DNA from: a bacterium
GTDB taxonomy: Bacteria; CAIWAD01
Assembly (NCBI GenBank): GCA_030429345.1
Contig: JAUIFJ010000003.1
Coordinates: 62,001 to 126,000 of the forward strand
Direction of reading: 5' to 3'
DNA length: 64,000 bases
Shown: positions 16,011 to 24,685 of the stretch, in pieces
Numbering within the stretch: the stretch's first letter is position 1
Layout: every line of letters begins with the position of its first letter
Translations under genes and position numbers: made by a program
The notes under the pieces: generated by a model
The model's input: only the letters and a program-made list of their open reading frames with translations
What the model was told of the DNA's origin: nothing
The model's database searches: none

Positions 16011-17866
16011 CGCAAGGCCGTCACACGGAAGGCGCCGAAGCCTTCTGCCGGCGCGGGCAGGACAAGCTCCGTCTGGGCCGTCACCTGGCAGGGCAGGAAG
16101 GCGTCGCCGTCCGTGGAACACAGCAGCTCGTACTGCGAAGCGCCGGCGACGGCATCCCAGTGGAGCCGCAATCCGCCGTCCGGCAGCCGGGCGATCTGCA
16201 GCAGAGGCGCCGCAAGGGGCGCATCCTGTGTGACATGGAAGCGGTACTCCGCCCGGCTCTCGTTGAAGAAGTCGCTTGAATCCAGGGCCAGGATCTCGTA
16301 GTCGATCACGCTGCCCAGCGGCTGGGCGGGGATCTCCGCCGTATACCAGTCGTTGGCCCCGGCCGCCAGCGAGAGCTCGAGCGCGGCGCCCTCGTCGACC
16401 CGGTAGCGCAATACGGCCAGCAGGATGCCGCAGTCGTCGAGCAGGCGACACGCGACCTCGTAGGGGGCGTCGGACACGGCCGTGTCCGCCAGCGGATCAT
16501 GGACGATCCGGGGGGCCTCCTGGTCCAGGTCGCAGCCCACCGGTTCGGGAACGGCCGCCAGCGCGGCGCCGGCGTCCAGCCGCCCGTATCCGGTCTGCGT
16601 GTCGAAGCCCTGCGGCCCCATGTCGACGGCCGTATCACGCAGCAGCTGGTAGAGCGCGCCCGTGTCCAGCCCGGGATTCAGCGACTTGATCAGCCCTGCC
16701 ACTCCCGCCGCGTGGGGCGTGGCCCCGCTGGTGCCGCCCATCGAGTTCGTATACCCGCCGACCACCGCGCTGCGCAGCTTGCAGCCCGGCGCCATCAGGT
16801 CCAGGTCGCTGCCGTAGTTGCTGCCCCACCACCATTCGCCGTCGCAGCTCGTGGGCGACTTGCGCTCGTTGCAGGGGCTGAGCGCTCCCACGGCGAAGGC
16901 CTCCGGGTAGCGCGCCGGGTAGTTGACGACGCCCAGGTCGTCGTTGCCGGCGGCGGCGAAGACTGCCGTGCCCGTGTCGTGGGCCAGCCGGATCACGGTG
17001 TCGAAGGCCGTGGTGTATCCTCCTCCGCCGAGGCTCATGCTGATCACGTCCGCGCCGTGATTCATCGCCCACCAGACGCCGTCGATGATGTCGCTCGTGC
17101 TGCCCTGGCCGGAAGCGGCCATCACCTTGACCGGCATCAGGCGCGCCTGCCAGTCGACGCCGGCGGATCCTTCCGGATTGTCGCTCAGGGCCGCGGCCAG
17201 CGAGGCGCAGGCCGTTCCGTGGTCGTGGTCGTCGTCGGCAAGGGCGTCGTCGTTGACCAGGTCGATGCCCGGCACGAGCTTGGCCGCCAGGTCGGGGTGA
17301 TCCAGGTCGATGCCCGTGTCGAGAATGGCAATCGTGAGCCACTCGGCGCCCGTGCTCAGCTCCCAGGCCGCCTCGGCGTTGATGTCGACACCGGGCTGCC
17401 CCTGTCCGGGCCACTGGCCGGTATTGTGCAGCCCCCACTGCAGGGAGTAGTCCGGGTCCTGCGGACTGAGCTGGATCTCCACCAGCCAGTCCGGCTCGGC
17501 CACTTCCACTTCCGGCTGGCTCTGCCACCAGGCCAGCTCCTTCTCCAGGTCGCTCCCCGGCGCCAGTTCCAGCACCAGGTCCCGTTCGAGGCCGCTGCCT
17601 TCGGCTCCGCGCGGATCTCGCAACAGGCTGCGCGAATGGATCACGCGCTTCCCGGCGCGGGCCTCAAGGGCCGGCCGGTCGGCAAGACTGGCTGCCGCTT
17701 CCCCGCGCAGGCGCAGCAGGATCCGGTCGCGGACCCAGGGCGGGGCCTTGCCGGGCTGTTCGGCCCAACCGGGCAGCACGGAAGGGTCGATGGGTCCCGT
17801 CGCGTCGATGTGCCCCGCCGAAGCGACGACCGCGAAGCACAGGAGACCCGGAAGAGTCGTATACAT
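16007..17866 (-). CDS. Secreted subtilisin-like serine protease (S8 family)
   Basis: Predicted exported protease of 619 aa with a signal peptide (about residues 1-18), a prodomain-like region to about residue 130, and a peptidase S8 domain. The catalytic triad is visible: Asp in AILDTGID, His in DHGTACAS, Ser in GGTSGATPHAAG, with the oxyanion Asn in AAAGND. A beta-rich C-terminal part of about 180 residues may aid substrate binding or surface attachment. The ATG at 17866 has GGGAG 5 nt upstream; a TTG 12 nt earlier is rejected. It follows another secreted protease gene, suggesting a degradative secretome. Confidence 0.93.
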   Translation of the reverse strand: MYTTLPGLLCFAVVASAGHIDATGPIDPSVLPGWAEQPGKAPPWVRDRILLRLRGEAAASLADRPALEARAGKRVIHSRSLLRDPRGAEGSGLERDLVLELAPGSDLEKELAWWQSQPEVEVAEPDWLVEIQLSPQDPDYSLQWGLHNTGQWPGQGQPGVDINAEAAWELSTGAEWLTIAILDTGIDLDHPDLAAKLVPGIDLVNDDALADDDHDHGTACASLAAALSDNPEGSAGVDWQARLMPVKVMAASGQGSTSDIIDGVWWAMNHGADVISMSLGGGGYTTAFDTVIRLAHDTGTAVFAAAGNDDLGVVNYPARYPEAFAVGALSPCNERKSPTSCDGEWWWGSNYGSDLDLMAPGCKLRSAVVGGYTNSMGGTSGATPHAAGVAGLIKSLNPGLDTGALYQLLRDTAVDMGPQGFDTQTGYGRLDAGAALAAVPEPVGCDLDQEAPRIVHDPLADTAVSDAPYEVACRLLDDCGILLAVLRYRVDEGAALELSLAAGANDWYTAEIPAQPLGSVIDYEILALDSSDFFNESRAEYRFHVTQDAPLAAPLLQIARLPDGGLRLHWDAVAGASQYELLCSTDGDAFLPCQVTAQTELVLPAPAEGFGAFRVTALR

Positions 17867-17882
17867 GCTGGCTCCCAAGAAA

Positions 17883-17912
17883 GGACGCCCGCTCCTGGCG
17901 GAACGGGCGTCC
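17883..17912 (-). terminator. Rho-independent terminator after the metalloprotease gene
   Basis: Arms GGACGCCCG and CGGGCGTCC (17883-17891 and 17904-17912) with an inner 3-bp stem are followed on the minus strand by TTTCTT. It lies 36 nt after the matrixin gene stop and 16 nt before the subtilisin start, so it separates the two transcripts. Confidence 0.75.
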
Positions 17913-17948
17913 TGTAGTTGATCCCTTGCGTGATCCCGCTTCTGTCGG

Positions 17949-20288
17949 CTAGCGCGTTCGCGAGATCCCGCTGGGGGTGGTCTTGGCGGGCATCACAGGT
18001 CCCATCATGTCACGGGAGGACTGTACGGCCTCCAGTCCGCGCAAGCTCGACACGGGCAGGCGGTCCTGCTGGCGCGGGTGCTCGCGGATCTTCGCCGGTC
18101 CCGTCGCGCGCGCCGTCGGGAAACAATCCACTTCGGCGCGATGGAAGCGACCGTCATTCGTCACCGTGGCCACGATGTACTCGCCGACGCTGGAATCGAC
18201 CGTGGCGAGAAGCGTGCCGCCGCCGAAGTCGTAGGCCATGTCGGACTCGTAGATCGAGACCTCGGCACCCCCGAAGGGATCCCAGGAGATCCGCACCTGG
18301 TTGCCGGGCAGCTTGGTTGCCGTGATCTCGATGGGATCGCAGGGTCCCGGCGTGCGACAGATCTCGACGTCGTCGATGTACCAGGTGTCGCCGTTCTCGC
18401 CGCCGTAGAAGAAGCTGACGGCCACGGAATCGGGCAGGCTGTCCAGATCGGCCGTGATATGGCCCCAGGCCGGGGCGGTTTCCCAGAACAGCGTGTCGCT
18501 GATGTCAAAACCATAGAGGAAGTCCAGGGTGTCCTCCTCGACGCCGTATACGAGCAGGAAGTGCTCGCGAGTGTCGGCGGGGAAGGACTGGGTGTTGGCG
18601 AAGCCCCACTGCAGGTTGTCCAGGCCGGCATTGTCGACGAAGGTGTAGAGCTCGGAAGCCGCCGTGTCCCCTTCGGCGGTGTAGGGATGGCCGACGAAGG
18701 GCGTCGGACGATCAAAGCCGCCGCTGAAGAAGAACCAGCTGCCGCCCAGAATGTTGGTGTCACCGGTGGCCTCGACGAACCAGTCCAGCTCGTCGGGAGC
18801 GCCGACCCAGTCGTTGGTCAGGAACTCGCACTCGCTGCTCCCGGCGATCACGCCGAACTCGGTGGTCAGGCGCGCCGCCTGGTCCCAGTCGACGAAGACC
18901 GTGGTCGTATCACGGAAGACCGTGTCGGCCATGGAATTGAAAGTGACCGTGATCTCGACGCTGTCGCCGGGCGCGACCACCGCGGGCAGGCCGGCAGCGC
19001 TGGCGCTGTAGTGCGCCGGATTGCCGACGGCAACGCTGTTGACCGTGGCGTCCAGCTGGCCGGTGTTGATGGCGTGGAAGGTGCCGCTCACATCCATGCC
19101 GTTCTCGATCCGTCCCAGGTCCTGGAAGGTCGGTACGACGACGATGTTCCCGGGAGGAGTCTCCGTGTAGCAGATGTCGACTTCCAGCACCTGGTCGCCG
19201 CGGCCGGTGAACCACCAGCCCCAGGCTTCCGGGTACTCGTTGTACATCTGGGATCCGACGGAAACGCCAGAGGTGCCCAGGATCGCCAGCTCATCCGTGC
19301 CTTCCGTGTCCGGCAGGAATTCCCAGACGATGTGGAAGGGAACGCCGGCCGAGCAGCTGTAGTTGAGCGGCGTAAGGTCGACGACGTCGTAGGCGCCGAA
19401 GGCAGCGGCGAAACCGTCCGTCGTGACATCCAGCGGGCCGGCCAGGATGGCGTCGGGCTCGCCCGCGAGATCGCTGTAGATCCAGGTGCGCAGGGTGCCG
19501 TCATGGGCAATGGCGGGCGTGGCGTTGGCGTTGTAGTACTGCGCGCGCATGGTCTCGACGTCCCCGTCGGCGGCGGGAGTGATGAAATGCGCCACCCGGC
19601 GGATTTCCACTTCGTTGACCGCGTCGATGACAGGGAAGGTCGCGTAGAAGGTGATGCCGCCCTGGCTCTGCCAGTAGGCGAAGGTATCGCAGTTGCCGTC
19701 GTCCACGCAGTCGTAGATCGCCTCGAAGCCCTCGAGGTCGTCCGAATGCAACACGCGCTTGCTGACCCCGTCGCCGATGGTGGCAAACATGACCGCGGCG
19801 GTGATGCCGGAATGACCCAGGCCCAGGGCGTGTCCCAGCTCGTGGAGCACGACGCTCTGCAGGTCGTAGCTGCCCGAAGGCGGCGCGCCGGCCAGGTCGT
19901 TCCAGACATAGTTATCGAAGACCTGCATGTTCCATTCGATGGTCTCGCCGGGAGCGCTGGTCAGGTACCAGCTCTGGGTCACGGCCAGCGCCGTGAGGTC
20001 CGATCCGGCGCGGAAGATGTCGTTGCCGTCGGCGGGCATCCCCGACAGGTCGTCCAGCGCGGTCTTGCTGTTGGTGCCGGCATTGTTCCAGGCGAAGCAG
20101 CTGCCGTCGATGACGCTCCAGGTACTGGCCGCCGCATCGATGCGCGCGGCGGGCAGGGTGGAGGTGTTCACAGTGAAATCGACCACGCGCGGGGCGGGAA
20201 GGTAGTTCCAGTTGTTGCCTAGTAGGGCGTAGGCCATGGCCTGGGAGGCCACCAGGCTCGCGCCCAGGAAGAGGATCGTCTTCTTCAT
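17949..20288 (-). CDS. Secreted matrixin-type zinc metalloprotease
   Basis: Predicted exported protein of 779 aa with a signal peptide (cleavage near AMA-Y, residue 19). The zinc-binding motif HELGHALGLGHS near residue 150 with a downstream Met (AAVMFA) marks a metzincin/matrixin catalytic domain. Beyond residue 250 come beta-sandwich modules, including one near residues 390-480 resembling the DUF1573/ASH type (GTFHAINTGQL, ITVTFNSMA), then a MAM/jelly-roll-like segment. No FlgD-like sorting domain is obvious. It starts 1 nt after the stop of the small gene upstream, so the two are cotranslated. Confidence 0.88.
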   Translation of the reverse strand: MKKTILFLGASLVASQAMAYALLGNNWNYLPAPRVVDFTVNTSTLPAARIDAAASTWSVIDGSCFAWNNAGTNSKTALDDLSGMPADGNDIFRAGSDLTALAVTQSWYLTSAPGETIEWNMQVFDNYVWNDLAGAPPSGSYDLQSVVLHELGHALGLGHSGITAAVMFATIGDGVSKRVLHSDDLEGFEAIYDCVDDGNCDTFAYWQSQGGITFYATFPVIDAVNEVEIRRVAHFITPAADGDVETMRAQYYNANATPAIAHDGTLRTWIYSDLAGEPDAILAGPLDVTTDGFAAAFGAYDVVDLTPLNYSCSAGVPFHIVWEFLPDTEGTDELAILGTSGVSVGSQMYNEYPEAWGWWFTGRGDQVLEVDICYTETPPGNIVVVPTFQDLGRIENGMDVSGTFHAINTGQLDATVNSVAVGNPAHYSASAAGLPAVVAPGDSVEITVTFNSMADTVFRDTTTVFVDWDQAARLTTEFGVIAGSSECEFLTNDWVGAPDELDWFVEATGDTNILGGSWFFFSGGFDRPTPFVGHPYTAEGDTAASELYTFVDNAGLDNLQWGFANTQSFPADTREHFLLVYGVEEDTLDFLYGFDISDTLFWETAPAWGHITADLDSLPDSVAVSFFYGGENGDTWYIDDVEICRTPGPCDPIEITATKLPGNQVRISWDPFGGAEVSIYESDMAYDFGGGTLLATVDSSVGEYIVATVTNDGRFHRAEVDCFPTARATGPAKIREHPRQQDRLPVSSLRGLEAVQSSRDMMGPVMPAKTTPSGISRTR

Positions 20289-20289
20289 C

Positions 20290-20793
20290 TTATCGCTCCT
20301 CTCCGCTGATCAGGTTCTCCAGGCGCGCGAGCACGGTGCCGTAGGGCAGGTGGTGGTGGTGATCGTCGTGATCCACGGCGAAGGTGTGGCTGTGCGCCAT
20401 GCCATTCTCGACGGTGATCGCCCCGTACTCCCAGCCTGTCAGCCAGAGGGCCTCGGTTCCTTCCTTGTCGTACAGGAAGAACAGCCCCTCGTCGCCGGGC
20501 TCCAGCGCGGGCGTGTCGCTGACCTTCATGGTGTACTCGCCCTTGATCCCGCCGGGCCAGGTCACCAGCAGCTCGCCGGGGGCGGAGCCCTTGTAGCGGT
20601 CCTCGATGGACAGGCGGGCCTGCGTCATCACGGGGTAGGTCGGGTGGTCGTAGACGTAGGTGATCTCCTGCACGCTGGCGTAGACGATCTCCTGCGACAG
20701 GTCGACCATCTCCTGGTCGCTGACGGCGCGCTGCAGGGCAGTGCCTCCGGCAGCCAGGCCCAGGACCAGAAGGGGCATCAGGAACTTTTTCAT
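20290..20793 (-). CDS. Small secreted protein partnered with the metalloprotease
   Basis: Exported protein of 167 aa with a clear signal peptide (MKKFLMPLLVLGLAAGG). The mature part is probably all-beta, with a His/Asp cluster (DHDDHHHH) near residue 145 that could bind metal. The ATG at 20793 has GAGGAG upstream. It is directly upstream of, and almost overlaps, the matrixin gene; such proximity suggests a chaperone, inhibitor or substrate-handling role, but no function is recognised. Confidence 0.75.
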   Translation of the reverse strand: MKKFLMPLLVLGLAAGGTALQRAVSDQEMVDLSQEIVYASVQEITYVYDHPTYPVMTQARLSIEDRYKGSAPGELLVTWPGGIKGEYTMKVSDTPALEPGDEGLFFLYDKEGTEALWLTGWEYGAITVENGMAHSHTFAVDHDDHHHHLPYGTVLARLENLISGEER

Positions 20794-20976
20794 GGAACTC
20801 CTCGCTTTACAATGCTCAATGGGTGAACGTGTCTGCCTGCCCTGCGGAGTCTTCGCCCCTTCGCGAAGGGTCGCTAGAAGAATCCGGCTGATCGGGTCAA
20901 GGGTTGGGTGAATCAAGGATACATTGGTCCCCTTGCCCTGGCAAGGAAAAAGCATTGCCGCAAAAGGAAGCTCCTG

Positions 20977-23900
20977 GTGTCGGGTATCCGCCGCTCAACC
21001 ACCCTCGGACTGTGGCTGGCACTGCTGGCGGCATCGGGACCCGCCTGGACAGCCGATCCGGAGGACTGGGGCCATGAGAGCCTCTCTCTTCTGGTGGAGG
21101 GCTTGCGCAAGGCGGAAGTCCCGGGGGCGGACCTGCAGGACCTGTTTCCCCGTCCAGGGCATTTTCCCGCCTTGCGGCTTCCTTCGAACTGGCCGGACGA
21201 TGCTCCGCGCCTCCTGCCCCGCTGGACGCGGTGGGCGAGCGGTACTCGCCTGGAACTGAGAAACGACCTGCTGCCCCTGCTGGACGAGCGCGCCCTCCGC
21301 GCCCGGGAGCGGGACCCCCTGCAGCAGGTGATGAGCGGCAAGGAACGCAGCTCCGGGGCCGAAAGCCTGGCGCTCCGCTGGCGGATACGCGGGGAGGCGC
21401 GGGATCTCGACGCCGCGCGGGCCTACCTGCTGGCGATTCCTCCCCCGGCCCGCGTCAGCGGTCCGGAAGGCGCCCGGGACAGCGACTGGGGAGACTGGAT
21501 CGCCGCTTCCGGCGTGCTGCGCAACTATTGCCTGGCCTACGACCTGCTGCGGGAAAGCCTGTCTTCCGGGGAGCGGGCGGCCATCGAAGGGCAGCTCGGC
21601 GCCATGGCCCACCAGATGCATCGCTGGCTGCCGCTGGCCACTCCCAACAATCACGCCAGCATCATCGGCGGGGCGCTGATTGTCGCGGCCCTCACCCTGT
21701 CCCAGGACAACGGACGGCATGGCAGCACACCCGCGGATTGGCTGGAGAGCGGCAGCGAGGCCATCCGCCGGGGCCTGGCCATGCTGGACCGGGACGGATC
21801 CTACCGCGAGGGCCCCTACTACTCCGACTTCCTGGCCCGTGACCTGGTGCCGGTCCTGGCAGTGGTGCGCCACGCCCTGGGAGTCGATGTGCTCGCCGGC
21901 GGAGTGTTTCCGCTCTGGATCCGCTGGATGCTCGACCTGATGCGACCCGACGGCACGGCCCCCTTGACGGATGACGGCTGGATCGAGCCCTCCCTGTGGC
22001 CCTGGCTGCTCGCCGATCGCCCGGAAAGCGGCGCCGAGATCAGCTGGCGCATGCTCGAGCGCGCGGCGACCTGGAGCGACTCCGACAACCTGCCGGAGGT
22101 CCTGCTCGCGGCCCGACCGGCGGCTCCGCGTGCTCCTCGACGCCCTCCCTTCGCCGCCTATCCACGAAGCGGCAGCGTCGTGTTGCGGAGCGACTGGAGT
22201 CCCGAAGGACTGTACGCTCTTTTCCAGGCCGAACCCGCCGACAGGCTGGCAGGCTACCACGAGCACCAGGATGCCCTGGGCCTGACGCTGTCGGCGGCAG
22301 GCGAAAACTGGATCGTCGCTCCCGGCTACGGCCGCGGGGGCAGCCGCAACACGCGCCACGAATCCCTGACCCGGCCCCGCGCGCAGAATGTCCCGCTGCT
22401 CGACGGCAAAGGGCCGGATCCCAATCCCGTATACGGCGACCCCGAGGGAGCGCGCGGCCTGCTGGCCCTGGACAGCCCCTCCCTGGACTGGAGCTCGGCC
22501 TTGGCGACGATCCGCGGGCAGAGCCTGCGGCGCGATGTAGTACAGATCGCCGGGCAGGCCGTGCTGGTGCTGGACCGCCATCCCTCCGCCGCGCCGGAGG
22601 ACGGCCCCCTTGGCCAGCGCTGGCGCGGCCGGGGCGACTGGCACAGGCTGGATGAGCGCAGCGGCGAATGGCGCCGCAAGGGGCGGCGGCTCCAGCTGCA
22701 TCAACTCTTGCCCAGGCCGGCCCGTCTGCGGGAACGCCGGGAACTCGGCAGCCGGGACTGGTTCTCCTGGGAGCGGCAGGAGGTGGTCGAGCTGGAGCAG
22801 CCGGTCCGCGAAGGCGGCAGCCTGCCTGTGCTCTTCCTCCCGCGAGATGCAGGGGGCGCAGGTCTCCGCCTGCGCGAGGGGCCGGAGGGTCCGGGCCTCG
22901 CCCGCTGGCGCCTGCAGTCCGCAGAGGGCGAGGGCTGGATCCTGCACTCCTCCGCCGGCGCCCTGAACATGGCGGCGCTCAGGCAGACCCTGCCGCAGCT
23001 GTCCGATGAGCTGGTGCTGGAGCTGCTCGCGGCGGCCAGGGAGCCGTCCCTGCTGCTCTGCTGGCAAGAGCTTCAGGGGCGGAGCAGCGTGTTCCTCGCC
23101 GGACTGGAAAGCGGTGACACACGCATTTGGATCAAAGACTCCGGCGGCACCTGGCGGATGGATGCGCCCTTCGAAGACGCGGGGGCGGCTGGCCCGCCCA
23201 GCGGCTTTCGCGAGAGTATCCGCGGCATGCGCCCTCCCGGGATCCGTGTGAGACACGCTGCGGAAAAGGATCCCGCGGCGGCGCTGCGCAGGCTGGCCCG
23301 CCTTCGGGAGGGCGGCATTCCTCCCGGCACGGAGCTGCAGGCAGAGGCGCAGGCCGAGGCCATCGAGGCCTTCACCGGGGCCGGCGAGCAGTGGCTCGCC
23401 GGCCACTCCCTCGGCGACAGCCTGGACGCCCTGCAGGCCCTGAAGCTGGGCACCGCCCTGCTGGGCCAGCAGTATGACGCCGGGGATGCCGCGCAGCTGC
23501 GCCTGCCGCTGCGCTGGCGCAGGCCCCTCGGCCGGGAGGGCGGCCTGGAGCTCGACCTGGGCCTGCGTCTCGGCCCGGGGCACAACCAGGTCGTCGACTC
23601 CCGTCTCACGCGCGCGCAGGGCGCACGGCGGCAGCGTCTGTCCTTCGAGCAGCTGCAGAAAGGCGAAGAGCACACACGGCTCGAGCTGGAGGACGGGAAC
23701 GACTACGCCAGCGTCGAGTATCACAGCCAGCCAGGCCCGGACGCGGCCGCCCTGAGGCTCGAGAGGCGGGAGGAGCATCGCCTGACGCAGCTTGTCTCAC
23801 ACGGGGAAAGCTCGGGCCGGCACCGCACGGCCTGGAGCCGCTGGCAGGGAGCACAACGGCTGGAGGCTTCCCTGGGCGAGAACGCGCCGGGACGGTGGAG

Positions 23901-24675
23901 CCTTGGGCTGGCGGGCAGCCGGGGACAGGGAATCGGCCGCCTCTCGCTGTCCGGTCGCTGGGTCCGCGAGCGTCCCGCCGAGCGACTGCTGAGCGGCCGC
24001 CTCGCGCTCGCGCCCGGCGCCTCGCTCTACGAGGTTTCGCTCGAGGACCGGGCCGGGGACAGGCTGGCCGGCCTTCTGCTCCAGCCCGCCTGGCGAGAGG
24101 GCAGCGCCAGCCTGAGCCTCGGCGGCAGCGCCCTGCAGGAGGGCACCCTGGGCTTGCGCGGCCGCAGCGGCCCCTGGAAGCTGCGCCTCGCATCCGCCCT
24201 GCAGCTGGAGAAGCGGCCGCGCCTGGAGGACGAGTTCCTCGAGCTGGGGCTGCGTCGCGGGCCCGTGTTAAGGGATCGCTTCTCCCTGCGGGCCCTGCCG
24301 AAGGAAGGCGCTGTATCACGCTATCGGTTGCGGCTGCAGCGGGACCGGGAAGGGGCGGATCTGCGCCTCAGCGGCGCGCTGCTCGGGCATCACCCGCTGC
24401 GCGGCCCGCAGGATCTTGGGGCCGGCGCGGGCATCGGTTGGAGGGCAGGACACCTCACCGTCGACCTGGACCTTGTCCGGCCGCAGGAAGGCGAAGCCGG
24501 ACTGGCGCTGCGCCTGGAACGGAAGTCGATCCTGCTGGAAGGCGAAGGGGAATGGACCTCGCAGGGCCTGCGCTGTTGGTCGCTGCGCCTGGGCAACAGC
24601 CAGGGCCAGGCCATCGAACTGCGCCGCGAGGGCGAGGCGCGCTGGCTGGTCGGAAGCGTCGTCTGGCAGTGGTGA
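20977..24675 (+). CDS. Heparinase II/III-like polysaccharide lyase fused to a beta-barrel-like C-terminal domain
   Basis: Large exported protein of 1232 aa. After a signal peptide (about 24 residues) comes an alpha/alpha-toroid resembling heparinase II/III and alginate lyases, with the family-like NNHAS motif, then a beta-sandwich with the YHEHQDALGL His-Asp motif. From about residue 830 the sequence changes to amphipathic beta-strands with alternating Leu/Arg/Glu and ends in VVWQW; a terminal aromatic is typical of outer-membrane barrels. I start at GTG 20977, preceded by AAGGAAG, because it leads directly into the signal peptide. The upstream 183 nt are divergent from the metalloprotease operon. 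Confidence 0.78.
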   Translation: MSGIRRSTTLGLWLALLAASGPAWTADPEDWGHESLSLLVEGLRKAEVPGADLQDLFPRPGHFPALRLPSNWPDDAPRLLPRWTRWASGTRLELRNDLLPLLDERALRARERDPLQQVMSGKERSSGAESLALRWRIRGEARDLDAARAYLLAIPPPARVSGPEGARDSDWGDWIAASGVLRNYCLAYDLLRESLSSGERAAIEGQLGAMAHQMHRWLPLATPNNHASIIGGALIVAALTLSQDNGRHGSTPADWLESGSEAIRRGLAMLDRDGSYREGPYYSDFLARDLVPVLAVVRHALGVDVLAGGVFPLWIRWMLDLMRPDGTAPLTDDGWIEPSLWPWLLADRPESGAEISWRMLERAATWSDSDNLPEVLLAARPAAPRAPRRPPFAAYPRSGSVVLRSDWSPEGLYALFQAEPADRLAGYHEHQDALGLTLSAAGENWIVAPGYGRGGSRNTRHESLTRPRAQNVPLLDGKGPDPNPVYGDPEGARGLLALDSPSLDWSSALATIRGQSLRRDVVQIAGQAVLVLDRHPSAAPEDGPLGQRWRGRGDWHRLDERSGEWRRKGRRLQLHQLLPRPARLRERRELGSRDWFSWERQEVVELEQPVREGGSLPVLFLPRDAGGAGLRLREGPEGPGLARWRLQSAEGEGWILHSSAGALNMAALRQTLPQLSDELVLELLAAAREPSLLLCWQELQGRSSVFLAGLESGDTRIWIKDSGGTWRMDAPFEDAGAAGPPSGFRESIRGMRPPGIRVRHAAEKDPAAALRRLARLREGGIPPGTELQAEAQAEAIEAFTGAGEQWLAGHSLGDSLDALQALKLGTALLGQQYDAGDAAQLRLPLRWRRPLGREGGLELDLGLRLGPGHNQVVDSRLTRAQGARRQRLSFEQLQKGEEHTRLELEDGNDYASVEYHSQPGPDAAALRLERREEHRLTQLVSHGESSGRHRTAWSRWQGAQRLEASLGENAPGRWSLGLAGSRGQGIGRLSLSGRWVRERPAERLLSGRLALAPGASLYEVSLEDRAGDRLAGLLLQPAWREGSASLSLGGSALQEGTLGLRGRSGPWKLRLASALQLEKRPRLEDEFLELGLRRGPVLRDRFSLRALPKEGAVSRYRLRLQRDREGADLRLSGALLGHHPLRGPQDLGAGAGIGWRAGHLTVDLDLVRPQEGEAGLALRLERKSILLEGEGEWTSQGLRCWSLRLGNSQGQAIELRREGEARWLVGSVVWQW

Positions 24676-24685
24676 TGGCCGAGGC

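Noticed and set aside
20995-23778. Long minus-strand frame of 927 codons opposite the lyase gene, and similar long frames opposite rny, pheT and thrS
   Set aside because: These mirror the codon bias of real genes on the other strand and show no motifs, signal peptides or ribosome sites.
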